NCBI GenBank assembly: GCA_021774955.1
Contig: JAJFIN010000436.1
Location: 1-8,189 of the forward strand
Direction: 5' to 3'
DNA from: Alphaproteobacteria bacterium
Lineage (GTDB): Bacteria; Pseudomonadota; Alphaproteobacteria; M2410
DNA length: 8,189 nt
Of this stretch, positions 1 to 5,629 are shown in pieces; the first letter of the stretch is position 1, and every line of letters starts with the position of its first letter. The translations under genes and the position numbers were made by a program. The notes under the pieces are model-generated. The model made no database searches. It was not told the origin of the DNA and was given only the letters and a program-made list of their open reading frames with translations.

Positions 1-471
1 CGCCTGTTTTGTGCTCGCACCCAAGGGAACATCGCCAGTGATGACAGCAATCTCGGCTTCCATATCGTAGCCCCAGGAGAATTCGGTGAAGGGGATAGGA
101 TCGCGGGGCGCAAGAAATGTGTCGGAGCCCCCCTGATACATGAGCGGATCAGTCCAGAAACTTTCCGGTATCTCCGCCCCGCGAGCTTTGCGGACAAGTT
201 CAACGTGATTGACATAAGCTGAACCATCTGCCCACTGATAGGCGCGTGGTAGCGGCGAAGCACAAGCCTCTTGTTCAAAAAGTTCACCCTCTATCTCACC
301 GGTTTGCAGTGATTGGTAGAGGGCTTCCAGTTTTGGCTTTAACGCATCCCAATTGTCGAGGGCAGATTGAAGTGTTGGCGCGATTTCATTGGCGCGCACC
401 ATTTTTGTGAGGTCACTGGAGACGACAATCAGTGCGCCGTCGCGACCGTGTTTAAGGGAAGCAAGCTTCAT
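1..471 (-). CDS. Fumarylacetoacetate hydrolase family protein, N-terminal part (cut by window edge)
   Basis: Probably hydrolyses fumarylacetoacetate to fumarate and acetoacetate, the last step of homogentisate catabolism, in the cytoplasm. Reading back from the ATG at 471, an open frame of 157 codons runs off the left edge with no stop. It begins MKLASLKHGRDG, typical of the small N-terminal domain of bacterial FAH proteins (about residues 1-75). Next comes a YQWADGSAYVNHVELVRKAR segment (78-97) and the start of the catalytic domain, with an E-x-E pair (E138, E140) that fits metal-binding glutamates of the family. The full protein is usually about 330-340 residues, so about half is missing. 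The start is 15 bp after the dioxygenase stop, with a purine-rich GAGAG upstream, so it is probably translated from the hmgA message. The family also includes other acylpyruvate hydrolases and hydratases, but the dioxygenase neighbour favours fumarylacetoacetate as substrate. Family is confident; substrate is inferred. Confidence 0.88.
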   Translation of the reverse strand, partial: MKLASLKHGRDGALIVVSSDLTKMVRANEIAPTLQSALDNWDALKPKLEALYQSLQTGEIEGELFEQEACASPLPRAYQWADGSAYVNHVELVRKARGAEIPESFWTDPLMYQGGSDTFLAPRDPIPFTEFSWGYDMEAEIAVITGDVPLGASTKQA

Positions 472-486
472 GGATTTTCTCTCGTT

Positions 487-1614
487 TTATTTGTCGGTTT
501 GCCAAGATGAGACATAGTCTTGCCATTCAACAGATTCAGCCTCCGGTGACATGGTCAGGGCATCACGGGTATCGATCATGACAGCGACTTCATCTGTTTC
601 TTTGCGGGCTGCTTTTTGACCGGTTTCAAAGGCCTTGGGATGGGGTCCGTGTGCGAACCCTAACGGATGAAACGTTACCATACCCGGATGGATGTTGTCG
701 CGGCTGAAGAAGTTTCCCCGGTGATAAAAAAGAACCTCATCATAATCATCATTACTGTGGAAGAACGGGACTTTCAGCGCCCCTGGATCCCCTTCAATTG
801 GCCTGGGACAGAAGGTGCAGACTACGAATCGCGTGGCCAGAAATGTTGTATGGGCGGATGGCGGCAGGTGATAACGGTCGCTCATCAGCGGACGAATATC
901 GCGCCAGTTAATCCTAACGACCGAAAGATCTCCTTTCCATCCTTTAGCGTCGAGCGGGCTAAAGCCATAGGTGATGGTTGTCAGTTCGTTTCGTGCTTTT
1001 ACAACAACACGCCATTCTTGATCATTTTGTTGACCCAGGAATGCGTCGTCGATCTTCGGTGTGTCCAACATGGCAGGGTCGAAAATGGCATGAGGGCCGA
1101 CCATGCCTTTATCGGGTAATCTGTAGGCGTCGTTGGTAGCTTCGATCAATAAGATGGAACAGGGAACGGCCGGTTCCAAACGCCACATGGTGCCACGCGG
1201 AATAACGAGGTAGTCGCCATCGCGATATTCCATGTGTCCGAAGTCGCTATACAATGATCCTTGGCCTTCGTGGATGAACAAAAGATCATCGCCGTCTGCA
1301 TTCCGAGCCAAGTGATCCATGGCTTTTTCGCATCGCCACATTCGAATGTTCGTGTGGGCATTGGACATTAATATGGTTGCCTGCCAGGGCGAATTTTCGA
1401 CGCAATCGAGCTTGTTGGTATCGAACGCATGAGGCCTTAATGGGCCATCGAAGGACTTCCAACTGGTTGGTGGGTGTTGGTGATAGAGGTGGGTTGCTGG
1501 GCCGAAAAAGCCTTCTCGCCCCATTTCACGTTCATAGGTGCCGGGTGGTAGGTCGACATGGGCTTGCCGGGAGGTTTCACCTTCGATGCGCGGAAGGGAG
1601 ATCCAGTTTTTCAT
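487..1614 (-). CDS. hmgA: Homogentisate 1,2-dioxygenase-like cupin enzyme
   Basis: Predicted to open the ring of homogentisate with O2 to give maleylacetoacetate, using non-haem Fe(II), in the central tyrosine/phenylalanine pathway. The protein has 375 residues, within the range of short bacterial HmgA homologues and shorter than the roughly 445-residue human type. The C-terminal half holds likely iron ligands: H286 and E293 in FFHSNDDYDE, and H322 in FAHGPHPKA. The human enzyme spaces its first histidine and glutamate by six residues; here it is seven, as I recall for the short bacterial subgroup. An N-terminal cupin-like half includes LLFIHEGQGSLYSDFG (111-126) and DGDYLVIPRGTMW (132-144). 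The ATG is preceded by GAGGAA at 1620-1625 with a 5-nt gap. It is first in an apparent operon with the FAH gene and divergent from a MarR regulator; a palindrome lies in its predicted promoter. A related aromatic ring substrate cannot be excluded. Confidence 0.83.
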   Translation of the reverse strand: MKNWISLPRIEGETSRQAHVDLPPGTYEREMGREGFFGPATHLYHQHPPTSWKSFDGPLRPHAFDTNKLDCVENSPWQATILMSNAHTNIRMWRCEKAMDHLARNADGDDLLFIHEGQGSLYSDFGHMEYRDGDYLVIPRGTMWRLEPAVPCSILLIEATNDAYRLPDKGMVGPHAIFDPAMLDTPKIDDAFLGQQNDQEWRVVVKARNELTTITYGFSPLDAKGWKGDLSVVRINWRDIRPLMSDRYHLPPSAHTTFLATRFVVCTFCPRPIEGDPGALKVPFFHSNDDYDEVLFYHRGNFFSRDNIHPGMVTFHPLGFAHGPHPKAFETGQKAARKETDEVAVMIDTRDALTMSPEAESVEWQDYVSSWQTDK

Positions 1615-1639
1615 GATGGTTCCTCATTGGATGTCGCTG

Positions 1640-1668
1640 TTGACATTTGATTTGCAGGTATATTAGTT
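1640..1668 (+). promoter_or_regulatory. Candidate marR promoter
   Basis: A perfect TTGACA (1640-1645) is followed by a weak -10: TTAGTT at 1663-1668 with 17-nt spacing, or TATTAG at 1661-1666 with 15-nt spacing. The -10 overlaps the left arm of the palindrome at 1662-1683, so repressor binding would block polymerase and give negative autoregulation. Transcription would begin near 1673-1676, only a few bases before the TTG codon at 1683. The -35 is seen directly; the rest is inference. Confidence 0.4.
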
Positions 1669-1688
1669 TCAATTGAAACTAATTGCAA
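1660..1688 (-). promoter_or_regulatory. Candidate hmgA-operon promoter
   Basis: On the minus strand, TTGCAA (1683-1688) is followed after exactly 17 nt by TAATAT (1660-1665), a reasonable sigma70-like pair (4 of 6 matches in each box). The palindrome arms almost fill the spacer, the classic place for a MarR-type repressor. Transcription would start near 1653, giving a leader of about 40 nt with the GAGGAA ribosome site close to the ATG. Placement is by eye and rests on E. coli consensus boxes. Confidence 0.45.
1662..1683. promoter_or_regulatory. 22-bp perfect palindrome, probable MarR operator
   Basis: The sequence ATTAGTTTCAA is followed immediately by its exact reverse complement, giving 11-bp arms with no spacer. 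It lies between hmgA and the divergent marR, inside the predicted core promoters of both. MarR-family dimers commonly bind AT-rich palindromes of this size near their own gene, so it is very likely the operator of the adjacent regulator. I saw no second copy elsewhere in the window, so the visible regulon is limited to this divergent pair. The palindrome is seen directly; its binding partner is inferred. Confidence 0.8.
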
Positions 1689-2195
1689 ACACGTTTTGAA
1701 AGCCGACAAGTGACTAAGACAGCCAGAAAGTCAGATGTTCTGGAGCTAGAGCATTTTCTGCCCTATCGATTGTCGCACATTACGGCCATTGTTTCGGCAC
1801 AACTGGCAGAGCGCTATGCTGAGCCTTTCGATCTTTCTGTACCTGAATGGAAAGTGATGGCCGTGCTGGGCCGGTTCCCGGATTTGTCAGCCAATGAAGT
1901 GGGCGAGAAAACCGTCATGGATAAAGTGACGGTCAGCCGGGCGGTGACGCGGCTTTCAGAAAAATCCTGTGTGAGGCGTCGCCTTGCAAAGGATGATAAA
2001 CGTCGATCTGTTCTCTCACTTACATCAAAGGGAAAGGCGATCCATCGAGAGATTGTTCCGATGGTTCTTCACTATGAGCGAGAATTGATGGAATCACTGA
2101 CCGTGCGTGAGCGAGATACGCTTTCCCTTTTGATCGAAAAATTGGAGAAGCGAACGGAGATGCTGGCAGCTAATTATCTCCTTCTCCCTTCATAG
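1683..2195 (+). CDS. MarR-family winged-helix transcriptional regulator
   Basis: A probable repressor of the divergent homogentisate operon and of itself, released by a pathway aromatic compound such as homogentisate (ligand inferred). The 170-residue frame has the MarR layout: an N-terminal dimerisation helix (about 22-48), a winged helix-turn-helix with LSVPEWKVMAVL (51-62), a recognition helix around DKVTVSRAVTRL (80-91), a wing containing DDKRRSVLSLTSKG (104-117), and C-terminal dimerisation helices rich in charged residues (118-163). The start is uncertain. The first possible codon is TTG 1683, directly after an in-frame TAA and touching the palindrome, with no ribosome site. GTG 1710 would give a 161-residue protein that still contains every domain, with only a weak purine stretch before it. 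The first ATG is inside the DNA-binding domain and is excluded. The 3' end overlaps the convergent monooxygenase gene by 26 bp. Confidence 0.88.
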   Translation: MQTRFESRQVTKTARKSDVLELEHFLPYRLSHITAIVSAQLAERYAEPFDLSVPEWKVMAVLGRFPDLSANEVGEKTVMDKVTVSRAVTRLSEKSCVRRRLAKDDKRRSVLSLTSKGKAIHREIVPMVLHYERELMESLTVRERDTLSLLIEKLEKRTEMLAANYLLLPS

Positions 2196-3387
2196 CCTCT
2201 TCGACCATGGCAGCTATTTCAGGATTGATGTTCTCTTTGCCTTTTTCTATCATATGCTGAGCGACGCGCGTACCTATGGCCATTTGTGCAGCCCCGATAA
2301 AAGTTTCGTGGTTTTCATGAGCCCAATCGAATGATGCGCTGCGGTTGTCGTTGAGCTGTTGGAATTTCGGTACGACGTAGCGTGCGATCAATTCATACGA
2401 CTTTTTTGTGGCGTCGAAGTCAGCCCAATTGTGCGCGATTTGCAGGAATGCGCCGAAGCCGCCGGATTCCTTTTCCAACCGTTGAATTTGTTCGATGCAG
2501 TCGTCGGGTGTACCGATGACCGCATAGCCTTGCTCGAGCATCCAATCGATAGGATCGCCTTCATCTGGTGGCGCAATGGGAAGTGCGGCGACTTCATGGA
2601 AATACTTAAGCCAATCTTTTAGGCCAAATTCGAGATTCTTTCTGGCTTGTTCGCGGGTTTCAGCAACATGAACCGGCCCAACCAAACGCCAAGCATCGCG
2701 ATCCATTTTATTGCCGTGAGTTGCGGCGGTTTCTTCAGCAATCGCCCAGTTTGAAGATAGAGCATTGAAGCCGCCTGTCGTCGTTGCCCCTAACGAAAGT
2801 AATCCTAATCCATGGCGGCCCGCCGCCGTTGCACCAGTCGGTGAAACTTGGCTGGCAACTGAGATTTCTACCGACGGCCGCGAATAGGGAGCGAGTTGAA
2901 GCTGTGCGTTGTTGAGTTCATACCAATCGGTTTTATTGGTAACAATTTCCCCACGGAGCAATTTGATGATGTCAACCAAAGCTTCATCCATCATGTCACG
3001 TTGGTTTTGAACTTCAATCCCCATCATAAAGGCGTCGCTGGGCAGAGCCCCTGGTCCAGCCCCAAACATCACGCGACCGCGGGACATGTAATCAAGTTGA
3101 TTGATCCGATCGGCGAGCATGAGGGGATGGTGGTAAGGGAGAGAGGAAACGCCGGTGCCGAGCTTGATATGTTTTGTTCGTTGGATGGCCGCAGCGAGAA
3201 AAAGTTCCGGTGAAGCGATAATTTCATATCCGCCAGAATGATGTTCGCCAATCCAGGCTTCATCATAGTCGAGTTTGTCGAGCCATTCGACGAGCTCCAT
3301 ATCCCGTTCCATCGCCAAATGCGGGTTCTCGCTCAAAGGATGAAATGGGGCTAGAAATATCCCGAAGCGCAATTTTCTTTTGAACAT
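2170..3387 (-). CDS. LLM-class (bacterial luciferase-like) flavin-dependent monooxygenase
   Basis: Predicted to use reduced FMN supplied by a separate reductase, plus O2, to oxidise an unknown organic substrate in the cytoplasm. From the ATG at 3387 the protein has 405 residues. It opens with FKRKLRFGIFLAPFHP and contains YDEAWIGEHHSGGYEIIASPE (41-61), RTKHIKLGTGVSSLPYHHPL (70-89), RGRVMFGAGPGALPSDAF (103-120), GLGLLSLGATTTGG (193-206) and YAVIGTPDDC (288-297), the usual strands and loops of the luciferase-like TIM barrel. Relatives are often annotated as limonene 1,2-monooxygenase, but that substrate is not supported here. A longer frame starts at 3417, but 3387 is preferred because GGGGAGG (3392-3398) lies just upstream. 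Residues after about 345 form a charged, probably helical tail beyond the barrel. No flavin reductase is adjacent. The 3' end overlaps marR; the 5' end is divergent from the PepSY gene. Confidence 0.88.
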   Translation of the reverse strand: MFKRKLRFGIFLAPFHPLSENPHLAMERDMELVEWLDKLDYDEAWIGEHHSGGYEIIASPELFLAAAIQRTKHIKLGTGVSSLPYHHPLMLADRINQLDYMSRGRVMFGAGPGALPSDAFMMGIEVQNQRDMMDEALVDIIKLLRGEIVTNKTDWYELNNAQLQLAPYSRPSVEISVASQVSPTGATAAGRHGLGLLSLGATTTGGFNALSSNWAIAEETAATHGNKMDRDAWRLVGPVHVAETREQARKNLEFGLKDWLKYFHEVAALPIAPPDEGDPIDWMLEQGYAVIGTPDDCIEQIQRLEKESGGFGAFLQIAHNWADFDATKKSYELIARYVVPKFQQLNDNRSASFDWAHENHETFIGAAQMAIGTRVAQHMIEKGKENINPEIAAMVEEAMKGEGDN

Positions 3388-3537
3388 GGTGCCTCCCCTA
3401 TGTTTTTGGTTTTCCATTTACCTGGAACTTGGGTTGTGGGAGAAACTATCCCACGGGCACCCACGTCGTCGCAAGCCCAGAACTCCCTATTTGCGACATT
3501 TATAGACTTGCTGGTTGACACATTGGAGGGTCACTGA
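3388..3537. promoter_or_regulatory. Divergent intergenic region with two inverted repeats
   Basis: This 150-bp stretch must hold the promoters of the monooxygenase (minus) and the PepSY gene (plus). It contains GTGGGA (3436-3441) and TCCCAC (3449-3454) around a 7-nt loop, and GTCGCAA (3468-3474) and TTGCGAC (3491-3497) around 16 nt, both perfect. A weak minus-strand promoter could be TTGCGA (3469-3474 read in reverse) with GATAGT (3445-3450 read in reverse) 18 nt downstream, which would place the first repeat over its -10. TATAGA at 3501-3506 is a possible plus-strand -10 without a convincing -35. These may be operators, but short repeats of this kind also arise by chance. Confidence 0.35.
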
Positions 3538-4287
3538 ATGCGTCTTCATCTTGTATCCGCGCAACTCCATAAATGGATCGGCCTTATTATTGGCATTCAA
3601 ATCCTGCTGTGGATCTCTGGCGGCTTTATCATGAGTTTCTTTCCGATTGAAAAGGTGCGAGGTGAACATAATGTGCGCGAAGCAGAGGCCCTTGCGATAA
3701 CGCCAGATCGATTGGGGGTTACGATCCCGTTCGTATTGGAGCAGTTGGAATTAACATCTGTTCGCGATGTACGTATACGTCCTGTTCTCGACAGACTTGT
3801 GTATGAGATCCGACCGCTTGATGGGGCGCCGATTATTGTTGACGCGAAGAATGGAGAGATCCTATCTCCCATCGGAAAAGAGATGGCAGAGACAATTGCT
3901 AAGCAAGATTTTTCCGGTGACGGTGCCTTAACCTCTATAAGTTTGTTGGATAAAGGAAACGCTGAGTACAGAGGCCCAGTGCCTGTGTGGCGTGTTGAGT
4001 TTAATGATAGTGACAATACCCACCTCTATGTATCCCCGGATTTAGGTCGGATTGTTGCGCGTCGCAATGGGACGTGGCGTCTCTATGATTTTTTCTGGAT
4101 GCTGCACATCATGGATTATCAAGAGCGAGAGAATTTCAACAATAAGTTAGTCGTGAGCGCAGCTGCGATCGCGTTTATATTTGTCATCACGGGTTTCATG
4201 ATGTTGTTTTTCCGTTTGCGGAAACGCGATGCGAAGATTGTGAAATCTTTGGTAACGAACAAACTTGGTCGCCGCGGTCAATCCTAG
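3538..4287 (+). CDS. PepSY-domain inner-membrane protein with two membrane segments
   Basis: A 249-residue membrane protein of the PepSY-associated transmembrane type, with no proven function. The first membrane segment (about 14-34, GLIIGIQILLWISGGFIMSF) follows LHKW. A probably periplasmic region (about 40-200) contains two PepSY-like units: one around 60-112 with PIIVDAKNGEILSPIG, and one around 130-176 with PVWRVEFND and LYVSPDLGRIVARR. The WRLYDFFWMLHIMDYQ motif (180-195) comes before the second membrane segment (about 204-226), and a basic tail (227-249) should be cytoplasmic. Histidines H11 and H190 lie next to the membrane segments, where related PepSY_TM proteins have conserved histidines; some relatives act with haem or ferric-siderophore reduction, but no iron gene is nearby. 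The start is well supported by GGAGGG at 3525-3530, 7 nt before the ATG. It is convergent with the antiporter gene, sharing CTAG at the stops. Confidence 0.8.
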   Translation: MRLHLVSAQLHKWIGLIIGIQILLWISGGFIMSFFPIEKVRGEHNVREAEALAITPDRLGVTIPFVLEQLELTSVRDVRIRPVLDRLVYEIRPLDGAPIIVDAKNGEILSPIGKEMAETIAKQDFSGDGALTSISLLDKGNAEYRGPVPVWRVEFNDSDNTHLYVSPDLGRIVARRNGTWRLYDFFWMLHIMDYQERENFNNKLVVSAAAIAFIFVITGFMMLFFRLRKRDAKIVKSLVTNKLGRRGQS

Positions 4288-5489
4288 ATTATCTCGTGAG
4301 CGTGAATTTCACCATTGAGCGGTTTTGTTCGATCAATCCCTTTGGAACAGAGCTTGAGGCCAATCGGTGTGATAAGATTAAGCAAGAAGGTCGTGAAGAT
4401 TATGATTGAGAATGTTTTTGCGTCAATGACGGCAAGAGATAGGCCCAGTGATGCGAGGATAACAGCCATCTCTGCCCGCGCGCACATGCCAATCCCAACA
4501 GCCCAGGATTCGGTCCAAGAGAATTTGAGCAGGCGCGCCATACTGCCCGCGCTTAAGACCTGACCAATTGCACAGACGGAGGTAAGCGCGAGGACGAACC
4601 AGAGCGCTTGGCCCTTAAGAGCGTCAAAGGTGATGTGGAAACCAAGTGAGATAAAGAAGATCGGGCCAAGAAACGAATAGGCGATACCGCCGAGGCGGTC
4701 TTCGACTTTCTGGACAAGTTCGGCACTCGCAACTTTTTCCTCAAAGAAGAGGCCGGCAAAATACGCGCCTAGGATAATGTGAAGCCCTAATATCTCCGCA
4801 AGCATACCAAAGCCGAGACCGAGGATGAGGAGGAAGGTGAGAGCTTTCCCGCGGCGGTCGCTGAAAGCGGTCTTGAACTTGGGATAGAGGTAATATCCAA
4901 ATGCTGTGACGACGGCAAAAAAGAGCGCAGCTTTACCGGCAACGAGCAAAAGCGCAGCTGGATTTGTTGCGCCGTCGTTCACAATCCCCAAAACCAAACT
5001 GAAGAAAACCAACGCGAATAAATCGTCGATTACGCATGAGGCGATTATTACGCGCGCGACGCGTGTATTTTGAAGCCCGAGGTCGTGTAAAATCTTGAGT
5101 GTAACCACGACAGCAGTTGCGGTCATAATCAGGCCAACAAAGACGGCAGAGATAAATGGAAGACCGAAGGCTAATGCCACTGCAAGACTGACACCAAACG
5201 GCACCAAGGCGCCGACGATAGCAACACCTAGCGAGACCCGCAGAGCTGCAAAAAACTCTCGCGGCTCGGTTGTTACACCCGTATGTAGCATGATGAAAAA
5301 GATGCCAAGCTCAGCCAGAACATCAATGATCTCGCTGGGATGAATCCAGCCCAGCACGGATGGCCCGACAATCACCCCCATCACCAATTCTCCCATGACG
5401 GTGGGAATACCGATACGGTTCAAGATTACAGCCACGGTCCACACCACAATCATCAAAATGAGTAATTGCTCAAAAATCACGTCGGGCAT
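4284..5489 (-). CDS. CPA2-family cation:proton antiporter (Na+/H+ exchanger domain)
   Basis: An inner-membrane antiporter that probably exchanges Na+ or K+ for H+. The 401 residues are mostly hydrophobic and consistent with 12-13 membrane helices. Family marks are GIPTVMGELVMGVIVGPSVLG (27-47), ATAVVVTLKILHDLG (124-138), an aspartate pair D155-D156 in ASCVIDDLFAL (the ion-binding site in this superfamily), LHIILGAYFAGLFFEE (236-251), LGPIFFISLGFHI (274-286) and GMCARAEMAVILASLGL (334-350), where R338 and E340 match the usual GMxxRxE motif. The protein ends at about residue 401 with no TrkA-N/RCK domain, so it is not a full-length Kef-type channel-regulator protein. The ATG has AGGA about 9 nt upstream. 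It lies downstream of the lipoprotein gene on the same strand, but the 140-bp gap suggests its own promoter. Ion specificity cannot be read from the sequence. Confidence 0.88.
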   Translation of the reverse strand: MPDVIFEQLLILMIVVWTVAVILNRIGIPTVMGELVMGVIVGPSVLGWIHPSEIIDVLAELGIFFIMLHTGVTTEPREFFAALRVSLGVAIVGALVPFGVSLAVALAFGLPFISAVFVGLIMTATAVVVTLKILHDLGLQNTRVARVIIASCVIDDLFALVFFSLVLGIVNDGATNPAALLLVAGKAALFFAVVTAFGYYLYPKFKTAFSDRRGKALTFLLILGLGFGMLAEILGLHIILGAYFAGLFFEEKVASAELVQKVEDRLGGIAYSFLGPIFFISLGFHITFDALKGQALWFVLALTSVCAIGQVLSAGSMARLLKFSWTESWAVGIGMCARAEMAVILASLGLSLAVIDAKTFSIIIFTTFLLNLITPIGLKLCSKGIDRTKPLNGEIHAHEII

Positions 5490-5629
5490 GAAGGGAGTCC
5501 TGTATGCGCAAACGGGAACCCGTTTACCTATTATTTCCGCGGGAAACGTGTATTTCGAATCAGTGTCAGTCTAGACATTTTTTTCAGGAATGCAGCTCGA
5601 ACTGGCCTCTTTAATTATGAGCTTGAACC
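5490..5629. promoter_or_regulatory. Intergenic region upstream of the antiporter with two dyads
   Basis: Between the antiporter start and the lipoprotein stop lie two symmetrical elements: AAACGGG and CCCGTTT (5510-5516 and 5519-5525) separated by only 2 nt, and TTTCC and GGAAA (5534-5538 and 5542-5546) around GCG. The tight spacing of the first suggests a DNA operator rather than an RNA hairpin. A run of seven T at 5578-5584 follows the GTCTAGAC palindrome (5569-5576), but no plus-strand gene ends there. No convincing -35/-10 pair was found for the antiporter, and no clear terminator for the lipoprotein gene. Confidence 0.3.

Noticed and set aside
667..1119. 150-codon open frame on the plus strand, antisense to hmgA
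   Set aside because: Its translation has no recognisable domain, it has no good ribosome site, and it lies wholly inside a well-supported gene on the other strand.
3388..3417. Upstream in-frame ATG at 3417 extending the monooxygenase by ten residues
   Set aside because: The extra residues MENQKHRGGT encode the strong ribosome site of the downstream ATG and do not match the family start; 3387 is the better start.
5564..5584. Short hairpin TGTC/GACA followed by seven T, considered as a terminator
   Set aside because: The stem is only four base pairs and the orientation would serve a plus-strand transcript, but both flanking genes are on the minus strand.
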